The notes: generated by a model from the letters alone, not told the origin. DNA of 64,000 bases from Psychrobacillus sp. BL-248-WT-3 (GCF_012843435.1 NZ_JABAFC010000014.1:1-64000); one strand, 5' to 3'; shown: positions 8,561 to 17,978, counted from the stretch's first letter. Translations and numbers: made by a program.

Positions 8561-8605
8561 CTCTAGTAATCTCCTTTTTTAAAGTTATTATATGTATGCA
8601 ACCAT

Positions 8606-8670
8606 ACAAAAAGGACAACCGTACAAAAAAAGACTTGAGGTAGACTCAGGTCATAATGTATGGTTGCCCT
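8606..8670 (-). terminator. Riboswitch expression-platform terminator
   Basis: On the minus strand AGGGCAACCATAC (8670-8658) pairs with GTACGGTTGTCCT (8624-8612), one mismatch, and is followed by TTTTTG. A second copy GTATGGTTGC follows further on and could compete for the same arm. Confidence 0.8.
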
Positions 8671-8691
8671 AAATCCTCTACTTTTCCCAAT

Positions 8692-8866
8692 GAGATAGCA
8701 CACCATTATAAACCGGGACGTTTATAATGGACAGTCCTGCAATTCTTCACTGCAGACCCAGCATGTAATAATGAGTTTATTACAAGCTTCGGCGACATTT
8801 CCTTCTCCTTAGTATCTAAGCTTCTCAAGCTCCTCTAAGGACTGTTAAATATCGCGCCTCTACCTC
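8692..8866 (-). ncRNA. Lysine riboswitch (L box)
   Basis: The minus strand reads GAGGTAGAGGCGCGAT at the 5' side, then GTCGCCGAAGC, CTGGGTCTGCAGTGAA, AGGACTGTC and GTGCTATCTCATTG at the 3' side, the conserved core of the lysine aptamer. GAGGTAG pairs with CTATCTC as helix P1. It precedes an amino-acid ABC transporter and is followed by an intrinsic terminator, so lysine should switch the operon off. Confidence 0.93.
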
Positions 8867-8904
8867 ACTTATAAAAGCGAGGTTATATTCAATTAGTTGT
8901 TCAT

Positions 8905-8933
8905 AGTCTACAATAGAGATTTTCATCTGTCAA
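8905..8933 (-). promoter_or_regulatory. SigA-type promoter of the lysine riboswitch operon
   Basis: TTGACA (8933-8928), a 17-base spacer and TAGACT (8910-8905) lie about 40 bases before the aptamer. Confidence 0.75.
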
Positions 8934-9005
8934 CAAACATTCTATTGATTAATCAAAATATTACTATTTTTTAAACTTCATCATTCTAAATAGAAACGAA
9001 CAATC

Positions 9006-9983
9006 TTATTTAAAAAATGAACCTATAATACGGGGAATAAATAAGAAAAAATCTGCTAAAGTAAATGTATTTTCCACTTTGTCAAAGACATCCATTTTCG
9101 ACTTTTCGTTCGGTTTGTAGGTCGTTACTGTATCGCCTTGAATTGGCTCCACCCCATCATAGAAACTTATACGTATAGAATGGCAGTTCACATAATCAGA
9201 CGAATCCATCACCTGAAAATGTATATGAGGCTCAGAGGAGTTTCCAGAATTTCCACAAAGGCCAATTGTTTGCCCCTGCTTCACCGCGTCTCCTTCTTTT
9301 ACTACTATAGAATGTTGTTTGAAATGCGCAAGCAAGCTATATTCTCTATTTTCATGCTCCAAAATGACATAGTTTCCGGCTGGTTCTTTTTCATTCATTT
9401 CTCCGGGAATATTATCTACAATATCATTTATAACCTTTACTACCTTACCGTCTGCTGGCGCAACTACCTCTTTATCAAAAGCATTGTAACTTTCATTGAG
9501 TAATCTATTATCCTTATGCGTCTGACCATTCTTCATCTTCACTAAATCATATGCATAGCGCTGAGATTCATAAACGTAATGATAGTTAAGAAATTCATTC
9601 GTCCCACCCCAGAAAACAAACCATTCTTCTTTAATAGGCATTATATATTTATTTTTGGTGTAACGTTGATCGCTTTTGGGGAAGGTTACATAAGGTTTTA
9701 ATACTATGCCCTGGATGTAGTTAGCCGTATCAAAGGTTACACTAACTATTCTCTCCTTATTGTTATCTAACCATAAATACTGAGTTGAATAACCAATCTC
9801 GGTATTTTTAATCATTTGGTAGCTTTCAACCTCCTGATTAAAGGTAATGGCTAAATCAACAAATTGGTCCAGTGATACTAGCTCTTTAAATTCTTTGACG
9901 CATTGGTTATAAATTTCTTCATGGTTTCCATATAGGAATACTTCTCCAAAATTTTTGGGCGATATAAATTTCTCTACATTCAT
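9006..9983 (-). CDS. M23-family metallopeptidase domain protein without signal peptide
   Basis: A 325-residue protein. Residues about 20-110 resemble a DUF3887-like N-terminal domain, and 150-290 form an LytM/M23 beta-barrel domain with QRYAYDLV (zinc Asp), LLAHF, GNSGNSSEPHIHFQV (catalytic and zinc His). In the classical HxxxD motif the His position is Arg; the nearby NYHYVYES may supply it, as this subgroup often differs there. No signal peptide or membrane helix is seen at the N terminus. A hydrophobic C-terminal tail (TLADFFLFIPRIIGSFFK) could attach it to a membrane. The chosen ATG (9981-9983) has GGAGG 11 bases upstream. Substrate is presumed to be peptidoglycan but export is unclear. 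Confidence 0.8.
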   Translation of the reverse strand: MNVEKFISPKNFGEVFLYGNHEEIYNQCVKEFKELVSLDQFVDLAITFNQEVESYQMIKNTEIGYSTQYLWLDNNKERIVSVTFDTANYIQGIVLKPYVTFPKSDQRYTKNKYIMPIKEEWFVFWGGTNEFLNYHYVYESQRYAYDLVKMKNGQTHKDNRLLNESYNAFDKEVVAPADGKVVKVINDIVDNIPGEMNEKEPAGNYVILEHENREYSLLAHFKQHSIVVKEGDAVKQGQTIGLCGNSGNSSEPHIHFQVMDSSDYVNCHSIRISFYDGVEPIQGDTVTTYKPNEKSKMDVFDKVENTFTLADFFLFIPRIIGSFFK

Positions 9984-10152
9984 GGATCTGTTTACCTCCA
10001 ATTTATAACATTGTAAGTATTTATCATCTAATACGGAAAAAGATAACTAAGGTTTCACTTAATATCAAAAAGTAAAGGAAACGAGAGAGTAGACCGTTTT
10101 CTTTTTGCAGACTTTATTTAATTCTTTTTTGTTTTGTTGATATCGAAGGAAA

Positions 10153-10168
10153 AGTTTCACATGGAACA
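10153..10168. other. Degenerate parS-like sequence
   Basis: AGTTTCACATGGAACA matches 13 of 16 positions of the Spo0J site TGTTTCACGTGAAACA, but the central CG is changed to CA, which normally weakens binding. It is listed only as a candidate. Confidence 0.2.
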
Positions 10169-10186
10169 TAAACAGAAATGAAAATA

Positions 10187-10268
10187 GCCTACATCTACAC
10201 TTTGAAGGGCAGACATAGGCCGTAAGCTAAAAGAGTGGAAATGACAACACTTACGTCGTCATTCCCAC
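10187..10268 (-). terminator. Two consecutive terminators after the CAP-domain gene
   Basis: On the minus strand GTGGGAATGAC/GTCATTTCCAC (10268-10235) is followed by TCTTTT, and then GCCTATGTCT/AGATGTAGGC (10220-10187) is followed by TATTTTC. Confidence 0.75.
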
Positions 10269-10278
10269 CCTAAATCAA

Positions 10279-10884
10279 TTATTTTTGTATAAACATTTGA
10301 GTCCAATAGTTTCCGTCTTTCACGTAACCTACCCCAATATGAGTATAGTTTTTGTTTAAGATATTGGCTCTATGTCCTTCACTATTCATCCAAGCGTTAA
10401 CTACTGCTTTCGCAGTCGTTTGACCTTGTGCGATATTTTCTCCTGCTGATTTATAGCTAATTCCAAAATTCTTCATCATTGTAAATGGAGTTCCATAAAC
10501 AGGACTTGTATGGCTAAAATATTTTTGATCGTGCATATCTTGTGATTTATATTGTGCCACTCTTCCTAGCTCCCAGTCATAGCTTAAAGGAGACAGGCCA
10601 GCATTTGCTCTTTCCACATTTACAAGTTTAATTACATCTTGTTCAATGTTATAAGAATCTTTTGTCGGAACATTAATTTTTTGTCCTGGATAAATAAGAT
10701 TTGGATTTTCTAACTGAGGATTTTTCTCAATTAATTCTGAAACTCCGGTTTGTGTTTTTACTGCTATTTTCCAAAGAGAATCTCCTGATACAACGGTATA
10801 GGTATTAGCTGCAAATGCAGTTAGTGGTAATAATAAAGAAATTGCGACTGCTACTGCAGCAACTTTTAATTTAGTTTTAAACAA
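10279..10884 (-). CDS. Secreted LysM and CAP/SCP domain protein (YkwD-like)
   Basis: A 201-residue exported protein. Residues 1-26 are a signal peptide ending in TAFA-A, about 28-72 form a LysM peptidoglycan-binding domain (YTVVSGDSLWKIAVK ... LIYPGQKINVP), and 80-201 form a CAP domain with the usual AQYKSQDMHDQKYFSHTSP and GENIAQG motifs and a conserved GHRANIL segment. Related Bacillus proteins (YkwD, SafA-associated families) act in the wall or spore coat, but their chemistry is not settled. The TTG start at 10884-10882 follows AAAGGAAG; a longer upstream reading has no ribosome site. It is a single gene, divergent from the purine-nucleosidase-like gene at 11188. Confidence 0.87.
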   Translation of the reverse strand: MFKTKLKVAAVAVAISLLLPLTAFAANTYTVVSGDSLWKIAVKTQTGVSELIEKNPQLENPNLIYPGQKINVPTKDSYNIEQDVIKLVNVERANAGLSPLSYDWELGRVAQYKSQDMHDQKYFSHTSPVYGTPFTMMKNFGISYKSAGENIAQGQTTAKAVVNAWMNSEGHRANILNKNYTHIGVGYVKDGNYWTQMFIQK

Positions 10885-11187
10885 GGTAATCTTCCTTTCT
10901 TTTTTTACTCTATTAATATAGTAAAATAAAAAAGTCCTATAAATCATCCCTTAATAATTGGATGTAATTTTACAGTTAGATTACAAAGAGAAACAAATAG
11001 AAGAGAAAGCTTGATAGTACGGGAAAAATAACTGGTTCAAAGGTAACACTTTTGAAATATTCAAGGAGGAAAATTCCTCTAAAGTCAAATTCTTTTTATA
11101 ATTTTTCTGTTTTTTTTAAAGGTTGAGTTAAGTCTACTGTCCTATACAACAATGAGTGTTTAAGATATATTAAAAATAGGTGATTAT
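10885..11187. other. Divergent intergenic region
   Basis: It holds the pgeF promoter described separately and a small dyad GAGGAA-AA-TTCCTC (11066-11079) that includes an orphan AAGGAGG but no start codon after it. Nothing else was recognised. Confidence 0.4.
11123..11150 (+). promoter_or_regulatory. Probable SigA promoter of pgeF
   Basis: TTGAGT (11123-11128), 16-base spacer, TACAAC (11145-11150), 37 bases before the start codon. Confidence 0.5.
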
Positions 11188-11949
11188 ATGAATATTAAAA
11201 ATTATTTAAACGACGAACGTTTCCTCTCTGGAACAACTAAGAAAGACCCTACTGCCTGGGAAGAGAACAATATGGCCTTACACATCTGTGAAAATCCATT
11301 ACACATACTAGAAAATCGCAAGAAATTAGCAGACCATCTCAATTGCAGTTTAGAAGATTTTGTTTGTGCCAATCAAACCCATAGTGCAAATTTCTATAAA
11401 GTGACAGCGATTGATAAAGGACATGGAGCAACGCTTTTGGAAACCGCTATTAAAGACACAGACGCTCTTTACACATTTGAACCAAACATATTATTATGCA
11501 GTTTTACAGCAGATTGCGTACCAGTCATCTTTTATAATGAAATTAATGGACTTATTGGAGTCATTCACTCTGGTTGGCAAGGAACCATCAAGGAAATTAC
11601 AAGTCAGCTATTTGAGCATCTGAAAACACACGAACAATGTAACCCTGCTGATTTTCACGTACAAATAGGCACTGCACTAAGCCAAGAAAAATTTGAAGTG
11701 GATGAGGATGTCTACACAAAATTTAAGAACCTAGGGTATGCAGATGACTTTATGTATTACAGAAAAGAAACAGGTAAATATCATATCGATAACCAATTGA
11801 CTGTTCAAAAGCAGTGTGAACTGGCTGGTATACCGCCTGAACAGATTTCGATAGATCGCACATGTACTTTCTTAAGTCCAGATGGCTTCTCTTACCGAGA
11901 GGATAGAAATACTGGGAGACATTTAAGTTTTATAATGAGGAAGAAGTAA
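11188..11949 (+). CDS. pgeF: YfiH/PgeF-family purine nucleoside or peptidoglycan-editing protein (DUF152)
   Basis: A 253-residue protein of the DUF152 family, once called multicopper polyphenol oxidase. The three conserved metal residues are visible: His in NQTHSANF (about residue 63), Cys in TADCVP (about 109) and His in HSGWQG (about 126). Family members have zinc-dependent purine nucleoside phosphorylase/deaminase activity, and E. coli YfiH keeps wrong residues out of peptidoglycan. The protein is cytoplasmic. The ATG follows AGGTGAT. B. subtilis has the paralogue YlmD near the division cluster; this copy stands alone and may be a second paralogue, so the role is uncertain. Confidence 0.87.
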   Translation: MNIKNYLNDERFLSGTTKKDPTAWEENNMALHICENPLHILENRKKLADHLNCSLEDFVCANQTHSANFYKVTAIDKGHGATLLETAIKDTDALYTFEPNILLCSFTADCVPVIFYNEINGLIGVIHSGWQGTIKEITSQLFEHLKTHEQCNPADFHVQIGTALSQEKFEVDEDVYTKFKNLGYADDFMYYRKETGKYHIDNQLTVQKQCELAGIPPEQISIDRTCTFLSPDGFSYREDRNTGRHLSFIMRKK

Positions 11950-11999
11950 CTTTCTAAAATAGGTTGTAATCTCTTTAATCAATTACTCAAGCTTCATTT

Positions 12000-12038
12000 A
12001 AAAAGCCCGATTCTGTGAAGAACCGGGCTGTTTTTTTA
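12000..12038. terminator. Terminator between convergent pgeF and splB
   Basis: AGCCCGATTC and GAACCGGGCT form a nine-of-ten-pair stem followed on the plus strand by seven T. It overlaps the last codon of splB. Confidence 0.85.
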
Positions 12039-13064
12039 AGTAAAGTATTCAAATTTTGCATTAGGAAAGAACTTTTCCATATAACTATATAGATGCTCTT
12101 TGATGTCTTCCTCTTCTTCTTTTCGATAAATATATTTTCCTATACCATACTTCCCCCATTTTATTCTTCGGGATTCTTCGTCCAGTTCAAGCTTAGTCAT
12201 TGGGTAGTTTTTTTCGATCACCTTTTTAGCAGGCTTCGTAAAACGATGCTGGATGAATTCAAAGGTAATATCATCTCGTGCATCCTTTGGAAGCTCTGCA
12301 TCTAATCGTTCAAACATATGATAATACCCCTCTTTCCAGCCTTCATGAAGATATATAGGAGCGACAATAAACCCAAGTGGATATCCTGCTCTTGCAACCT
12401 TCCCTGCAGCCTCAATCCTCTTGTCTAATGGAGAAGTACCAGGCTCAAAATTTTTAATCACATAATCCGCATTTACACTAAAGCGAAATCTGGTCTTTCC
12501 ATTATGCTTCGCATCTAATAAATGATCTACAAAGTGAAATTTCGTCACGAATCGCAGTCTACCGAATTCCGATTTACCAAAATGTTCAATCGCTCTTTTT
12601 AAGGTATGAGTTAAATGGTCTATTCCCACAATGTCAGAGGTACAGGATGCTTCGAATCTTGTGATCTCCGGTGCACGTTCTTCCATATACTTATCAGCTG
12701 CTCCGAGAATTTCCTCTACATTCACATATGTACGGATATAAGGTTTGGTTCCCATGGTTGTTTGTAAATAGCAATAATGGCAATGTCCCATACAACCAGT
12801 AGCAAAAGGAATGGCATATTCCGCAGAAGGCTTAGAGGAATCAAATTTCAGGGTTTTTCTGATTCCTACAACTAGCGTAGACTTAGCTATGCGGTATTTT
12901 TGAAAGTCATTATCTCCAGGAAGGTTACGTATTTGGTTATGAGAGGTCGTATAATGAATTTCTTTCCCCATCTTCTCAAACTTTTCTTTCAGTTCTCTAC
13001 CTAGTGGATAATCAAGTGCCTTAGGCTCAAAATACACAAGCTGAGGTGTAAAAGGTTTTCTCAT
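12036..13064 (-). CDS. splB: Spore photoproduct lyase
   Basis: A 342-residue radical-SAM enzyme that repairs the thymine dimer 'spore photoproduct' during germination. The iron-sulfur cluster motif CMGHCHYC gives C91, C95 and C98, and the H-atom donor cysteine in EASCTSD is C141; these numbers coincide with the B. subtilis enzyme when the ATG at 13062-13064 is used. That ATG has GGAGG at six bases; the earlier TTG overlaps the ribosome site. It follows splA with 12 bases between them, so the two form the classical splAB operon. In B. subtilis this is made only in the forespore; a forespore promoter was not clearly found here. Confidence 0.96.
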   Translation of the reverse strand: MRKPFTPQLVYFEPKALDYPLGRELKEKFEKMGKEIHYTTSHNQIRNLPGDNDFQKYRIAKSTLVVGIRKTLKFDSSKPSAEYAIPFATGCMGHCHYCYLQTTMGTKPYIRTYVNVEEILGAADKYMEERAPEITRFEASCTSDIVGIDHLTHTLKRAIEHFGKSEFGRLRFVTKFHFVDHLLDAKHNGKTRFRFSVNADYVIKNFEPGTSPLDKRIEAAGKVARAGYPLGFIVAPIYLHEGWKEGYYHMFERLDAELPKDARDDITFEFIQHRFTKPAKKVIEKNYPMTKLELDEESRRIKWGKYGIGKYIYRKEEEEDIKEHLYSYMEKFFPNAKFEYFT

Positions 13065-13076
13065 GTTCAACCTCCA

Positions 13077-13298
13077 TTATTGAAAATAGTGACGATACGC
13101 TTGCTCTGCTTCATAGGCGCTTGTATAAATAGCCAAATCAGCTGTTAAAGGATAATACGTTTCATAAACAAAAACAGCCAGTCCATCCGGGTTATCTGGA
13201 TCATTTACTACTGCCGCTGATTGAACGTTAGCGACACTTTGGATATGGGGGTTCCGATAAAAAACGTAAACAATATCTCCTGCTGTATAATCTTCCAT
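13077..13298 (-). CDS. splA: Transcriptional regulator SplA
   Basis: A 73-residue small protein with the SplA pattern (AGDIVYVFYRNPH near the N terminus, VFVYETYYPL in the middle), directly upstream of splB. In B. subtilis SplA is a TRAP-like negative regulator of splAB, probably acting on RNA. The length is close to the usual 79 residues. The ATG has only a distant AGGAG, so translation may be weak. It is the first gene of the spore photoproduct lyase operon. The assignment rests on sequence pattern and on its position. Confidence 0.9.
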   Translation of the reverse strand: MEDYTAGDIVYVFYRNPHIQSVANVQSAAVVNDPDNPDGLAVFVYETYYPLTADLAIYTSAYEAEQAYRHYFQ

Positions 13299-13645
13299 TT
13301 GCTTCTCTCACACTCCTAGCTTTTTCACTAGCTTGGCTTTTCTAAAAGAATTTATGTAATAAATACAATTGAAAAAACCATATCCGATAAATCGAATATG
13401 GTTTAGTTATTGAAATCAAAATCATAATTTCTTTAAAAGACCCTTTAACATATTAAGTACAAAGAAATTTGTGATTCACTACATATATTGCGGTAATCAA
13501 GAAATTTTTTAATCCTTATTTCATTCAGACAGGCCATCCCTTAGAAAAAATAAATAGGAGAATTTTAAAAAAGTATAAGTTCTACATTTATATTCGGTTA
13601 ACTAAACATATGCTTTAGTAAACCTAAGAAAAAAGGAGCTGCCCA
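13299..13645. other. Divergent splA-sleL intergenic region
   Basis: It holds a hairpin with arms AAACCATAT (13375-13383) and ATATGGTTT (13396-13404), followed by six T on the minus strand, although no minus-strand gene lies upstream of it. It may be a leader terminator in front of splA. No confident forespore or mother-cell promoter was found. Confidence 0.45.
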
Positions 13646-15061
13646 TTGATTATATATGTCGTTAATAATGGAGATACGCTTTGGGAAATTGCTAATCGGT
13701 ACCAAATAGATATAAATGCGATTTTACAAGCGAACCAATTACCTGACCCAAATACTCTATTGGTTGGTCAATCGCTTATTATTCCTATTTATGGAGTCTA
13801 TCATACAGTTCAAACTGGCGAAACTCTTTGGTCAATCGCACAACAGTATGGTATAACGGAACAAACTATTCTTCTTTCTAACAGACTAGCAAATCCAAAT
13901 CTTTTATATCCTGGTGAGCGAATTTTTATTCCTCCTATCATTCATGTTGTGCAACCTGGTGAAACACTACGACAAATTGCTAGCCTTTATGGAACAACTA
14001 TTCAAGCACTTATTAATCAAAATAAAATACAAACGCCTGGCCTCCTATATCCAGGAACACAACTAATCATTCCTAGAGTCAAGCCATTAGTCGAAGTGAA
14101 CGCCTATACCTATCAGAAAGAAGAGGATGCCGTCCAGACGGTAAACAGTCTTCAATCTCTACTCACCTATATTAGTCCCTTTGCTTACAAGCTTACTGAA
14201 AGTGGAGATTTAGAGCCCTTACAGGACGAACTGTTAATAGAAGCAGCTATTACCGATAATATTGTACCAATGATGGTGATCACCAATTTTTCATCTACTG
14301 AGGCTGGAACTAATCTCATGCATGTCATTTTCTCTAATCCAGATATATTAAAGAAATTGATGACAAACGTTCTTCAGATTATGGAGGATAAGGGTTATAG
14401 AGGATTGAATATTGACCTGGAAAACGTATTACCAGAAGACAGAGATGCTTATACCTCCTTTCTCCAGCTAGCAGTTGATACACTTCATCCTAAAGGGTAC
14501 TTTGTTTCTACTGCAGTGGCTCCTAAAGTTAGCGAGACTCAATCCGGCTTGCTATATGAAGCACATGATTATGAAGCACATGGAAGAATTGCAGACTTTG
14601 TGATCCTAATGACGTATGAATGGGGTTGGCGCGGTGCATCTCCTCAAGCGATTTCCCCCGTCAATCAAATGAAAAAGGTAGTAGAATATGCTTTAACTGT
14701 TATTCCTGCAGACAAACTATTTTTAGGCTTTCAAATATATGCAAGAGACTGGAGAATTCCTCATGAAGCTGGGCAAATTGCAGAGACCTTTAGCCCGCAG
14801 GATGCAATTACATTGGCTACCCAATACGGAGCAAGAATACAGTTTGATACAGTGGCTCAATCACCTTTTTTTAATTACACAGATGAGCAGGGACAAAAAC
14901 ATGAGGTTTGGTTTGAGGATGCTCGAAGTGCTCAGGCTAAATTTAATTTAGTCAAACAATATCGTTTGCGAGGTATTAGTTATTGGGTGTTAGGTTATTC
15001 CTTCCCTCAAAACTGGGTATTGTTAGATGATAACTTTGTAGTAAAGAAAATAAAAGATTAA
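13646..15061 (+). CDS. sleL: Spore cortex-lytic N-acetylglucosaminidase SleL/YaaH (3 LysM + GH18)
   Basis: A 471-residue spore enzyme. Three LysM modules (about residues 2-47, 49-94, 96-141) bind cortex peptidoglycan, and residues 150-465 form a glycoside hydrolase family 18 domain with the catalytic stretch GLNIDLENV (Asp and the acid Glu), YEWGWRG and a C-terminal WVLGYSFPQNW. There is no signal peptide, as expected for a protein made in the mother cell and placed in the spore coat. B. subtilis YaaH and B. anthracis SleL have two LysM modules; the third here is an extension. The TTG start follows AAAAAGGAG at seven bases. Confidence 0.93.
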   Translation: MIIYVVNNGDTLWEIANRYQIDINAILQANQLPDPNTLLVGQSLIIPIYGVYHTVQTGETLWSIAQQYGITEQTILLSNRLANPNLLYPGERIFIPPIIHVVQPGETLRQIASLYGTTIQALINQNKIQTPGLLYPGTQLIIPRVKPLVEVNAYTYQKEEDAVQTVNSLQSLLTYISPFAYKLTESGDLEPLQDELLIEAAITDNIVPMMVITNFSSTEAGTNLMHVIFSNPDILKKLMTNVLQIMEDKGYRGLNIDLENVLPEDRDAYTSFLQLAVDTLHPKGYFVSTAVAPKVSETQSGLLYEAHDYEAHGRIADFVILMTYEWGWRGASPQAISPVNQMKKVVEYALTVIPADKLFLGFQIYARDWRIPHEAGQIAETFSPQDAITLATQYGARIQFDTVAQSPFFNYTDEQGQKHEVWFEDARSAQAKFNLVKQYRLRGISYWVLGYSFPQNWVLLDDNFVVKKIKD

Positions 15062-15107
15062 AGTCTATCTCTCATTTAGATGTCGAGTGACTATAAATAA
15101 AGAAAGA

Positions 15108-15136
15108 AACCTACCATCTATTGAAGATGGTAGGTT
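15108..15136. terminator. Terminator between convergent sleL and mqo
   Basis: Perfect 12-base arms AACCTACCATCT (15108-15119) and AGATGGTAGGTT (15125-15136) between the two stop codons. Confidence 0.8.
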
Positions 15137-15159
15137 CTTGATGATTTATAAAATATCGC

Positions 15160-16710
15160 TTATACAATATCGTCTATAACTTCACTAACGTCTTCCAAAG
15201 GTTCCATGTTCTCTGCTACCTTTTGGTCTATTTTTAGTCGAAGTGTTTCTGCTGTTTCTGCATGTACATCCTTAAGTAGCTCTGGATTGTTCATAAGAGA
15301 CATACCGTAAGATGGAATCATCTCTTTGATCTTTGGCTCCCACTCCGTTATATGATCTGGGAAGCATCGTTTAAGAACGTCCAACATAACTGGTACTGCA
15401 GTAGAGGCACCTGGAGAAGCACCTAATAAGGCCGCAATGGAACCGTCCTCTGCAGTGATAACTTCTGTACCAAATTGAAGAGTTCCTTTTCCTCCAGCTT
15501 CTGTGTCCTTAATCACTTGTACACGTTGGCCTGCTACAACCAAGTCCCAATCCTCTGCTTTAGCATCTGGGATAAAGATTCGTAGCTCTTCCAGGCGTTG
15601 TTCTTTAGACAGCATTACCTGTTGGACCAAATATTTTGTTAGAGACATCTCTTTGGCACCTGCAGCTAGCATTGTAAAGAGATTATGTGGCTTAACAGAA
15701 GTTACTAAATCCATCATCGATCCAGTTTTTAGGAACTTCGGTGAGAAACCAGCGAAAGGTCCAAATAGTAGTGATTTTTTATTGTCAATAAAGCGAGTAT
15801 CCAAATGAGGTACAGACATTGGTGGAGCTCCAACAGCAGCTTTACCATATACCTTAGCATGATGCTTCGCAACTATTTCAGGATTGTTACAAACCATGAA
15901 TATACCGCTTACTGGGAAGCCACCGATATGTTTTCCTTCAGGAATACCCGATTTTTGTAGGAGATGTAGACTTCCGCCTCCACCACCAACAAAGACGAAT
16001 TTCGCTGTATGGTTCTCGATTTTGCCTTCTGCAAGGTTCTTCACTTTTACTTCCCATTTGCCATCTTGAGTACGGTTTAAATTCTCTACACTAGACTTAT
16101 AATTCACTTTAACATCTTTAGTCTTTAAGTGATCGAATAACATACGAGTCAATGCACCAAAGTTAACATCTGTACCAGTGTCAATTTTAGTTGCAGCGAT
16201 CGCTTCATTAGCGGTACGGTTTTCCATGATTAATGGAATCCATTCTTTTAACTGTGCTGGATCATCAGAGAATTCCATTCCTTCAAATAATGGATTTTGG
16301 GTCATCGCTTCAAAGCGCTTCTTCAAGAACTCCACGTTTTCTGTTCCTTGAACCATACTCATATGAGGTAAAGGCATAATAAAGTCCTGAGGATTCTCGA
16401 TTAAATTACTTTTTACGAGATGAGACCAAAATTGCATAGAAACCTGAAACTGTTCATTTACATTGATTGCTTTTGTGATATCAATAGAACCATCTGGTCT
16501 TACAGAAGTGTAGTTGAGCTCACAAAGAGCTGCATGTCCTGTTCCCGCATTATTCCATTCATTTGAGCTCTCTTCTCCTGCACTTTCGAGCTTCTCAAAT
16601 ACTTTTATATCCCACTCCGGTACTAATTCCTTTAAAAGCGTTCCTAAAGTCGCGCTCATAATACCGGCACCAATTAAGATAACATCTGTTTTAGTTTCTG
16701 TGTTGCTCAC
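15160..16710 (-). CDS. mqo: Malate:quinone oxidoreductase
   Basis: A 516-residue FAD-dependent membrane-associated enzyme that oxidises malate to oxaloacetate and passes electrons to quinone, a branch of the TCA cycle that bypasses malate dehydrogenase. The N terminus has [21 protein letters not shown] (FAD-binding GxGxxS) and [16 protein letters not shown], and later GGFPVSGIF and LLGASPGAS, all typical of Mqo. I choose the GTG at 16710-16708 (MSNTETKTD), which has AGGGATGG five bases upstream and matches the B. subtilis start; the ATG three codons earlier overlaps the ribosome site. It is a single-gene unit. Confidence 0.95.
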   Translation of the reverse strand: MSNTETKTDVILIGAGIMSATLGTLLKELVPEWDIKVFEKLESAGEESSNEWNNAGTGHAALCELNYTSVRPDGSIDITKAINVNEQFQVSMQFWSHLVKSNLIENPQDFIMPLPHMSMVQGTENVEFLKKRFEAMTQNPLFEGMEFSDDPAQLKEWIPLIMENRTANEAIAATKIDTGTDVNFGALTRMLFDHLKTKDVKVNYKSSVENLNRTQDGKWEVKVKNLAEGKIENHTAKFVFVGGGGGSLHLLQKSGIPEGKHIGGFPVSGIFMVCNNPEIVAKHHAKVYGKAAVGAPPMSVPHLDTRFIDNKKSLLFGPFAGFSPKFLKTGSMMDLVTSVKPHNLFTMLAAGAKEMSLTKYLVQQVMLSKEQRLEELRIFIPDAKAEDWDLVVAGQRVQVIKDTEAGGKGTLQFGTEVITAEDGSIAALLGASPGASTAVPVMLDVLKRCFPDHITEWEPKIKEMIPSYGMSLMNNPELLKDVHAETAETLRLKIDQKVAENMEPLEDVSEVIDDIV

Positions 16711-16847
16711 TTTTACCATCCCTATACTTTATATTTGCAGAAGCCTTGTTAACGCTACCAAAACAAAGAGTTAGTTAACCTGCTTCTGACTCTATATAAC
16801 CGTGACTATTGCTTTAAATTTGTTTATAAGTTCAGAATATCTATTCT

Positions 16848-16876
16848 ATTATAATATAATTAATGATTTTTTTAAA
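16848..16876 (-). promoter_or_regulatory. Possible promoter of mqo
   Basis: A perfect TATAAT (16853-16848) lies 17 bases after a poor -35 TTTAAA, about 140 bases before the gene. Confidence 0.4.
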
Positions 16877-16982
16877 GTGTGTAGAAATTGTGAATTAATT
16901 TAGATAATGGGAATAAAAAATCCACCAAAATACTTTAAATACGAACCTGTCTAACGGAAACAAATATAATGCTTGTAAATAA

Positions 16983-17861
16983 TCAGTGCCTCTTCTTTAT
17001 GAGTTCAAAAAGCACTAAAATACTCTTGGAAAATGTACGTCCCTTCATGGTGCTTAAATACACGTTCCGATTTAAATATGCACTATGAACAGGGCGTGTT
17101 AGTAGAGAGTCAGATAGATGCTGCGTAACATAATTTTGGGGTAGAATCGCAATTCCTAAACCTTCCTCTACTAATACTTTTATCATTTCAAATCTCTCTA
17201 TTTTATAGGATATATGTGGTGTCACATTTTCCTGTTCGAATGCCTTTAATATTTGTGCACTTGTTTCAAACTCAGGCATCCCTATTATAAGTGGTTCCTG
17301 AGTAAAATCCTTCAGTGTAAGTTGTTCTTTTTGGGCAAAAGGATGATCTTTTTTTATAAGTACAACATAGGGTTCGTTATACAATAATTCACTTTGTATT
17401 TCTTCATCCACAATGTGCTGGTTTGTAATGACTCCATGTACATGTAAGCCTAGCAATGCTTGTCTTACTGTTTGATTATAAAGCGTGTCAATAAGAGTAA
17501 GCTGGTTGGATGGATATAACTTTTGATAATCAGTAATGACTTGTGACAACCAATAATTTGCTGATTCAATTACTCCTAATCTGATTTCTAACTGTTCTCC
17601 TTTTGCCAGCTCCTTTAACTCTGTTTGCATGACCTCGAACTGAGCAACTAAGCCTTTTGACCGTTCCCAAAACTGCTGACCCATTTCTGTTAATTGAAAC
17701 TGCTTTGTTGTTCTTTCTATTAACGGAGTATCCATTTCTTGCTCAAGTGCCTTAATGGCATTACTTAATGAAGGCTGAGAAATATGCAAGGCTTTAGCTG
17801 CCCTGGAAAAGCTGCGATATTTCACAGTGGCATTAAAGTAATACATCTTTCGTAAATCCAA
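16983..17861 (-). CDS. LysR-family transcriptional regulator
   Basis: A 292-residue LysR regulator: N-terminal winged helix-turn-helix (residues 1-60, with SFSRAAKALHISQPSLSNAIKALEQE) and a C-terminal co-inducer domain from about 90. It starts at a TTG with GGGGGCG upstream. It is divergent from the formimidoylglutamase-glutamate transporter pair with 117 AT-rich bases between, the usual layout for a LysR protein controlling its neighbour. A role in sensing glutamate or histidine breakdown is inference; no defined LysR box was picked out of the AT-rich spacer. Confidence 0.9.
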   Translation of the reverse strand: MDLRKMYYFNATVKYRSFSRAAKALHISQPSLSNAIKALEQEMDTPLIERTTKQFQLTEMGQQFWERSKGLVAQFEVMQTELKELAKGEQLEIRLGVIESANYWLSQVITDYQKLYPSNQLTLIDTLYNQTVRQALLGLHVHGVITNQHIVDEEIQSELLYNEPYVVLIKKDHPFAQKEQLTLKDFTQEPLIIGMPEFETSAQILKAFEQENVTPHISYKIERFEMIKVLVEEGLGIAILPQNYVTQHLSDSLLTRPVHSAYLNRNVYLSTMKGRTFSKSILVLFELIKKRH

Positions 17862-17912
17862 TTCTTCGCCCCCATTTATAGTTTTAAACTATTATAATAT
17901 AAAAAATTAATA

Positions 17913-17942
17913 TTGGTTATTATAAATGTTTAAAATTATACT
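17913..17942 (+). promoter_or_regulatory. Probable promoter of hutG-gltS
   Basis: TTGGTT (17913-17918), 18-base spacer, TATACT (17937-17942), within the divergent LysR-hutG region. The weak -35 fits an activator-dependent promoter. Confidence 0.45.
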
Positions 17943-17978
17943 AACAATATGATTTTTTAGATAAATGAGGGTGGAAAT

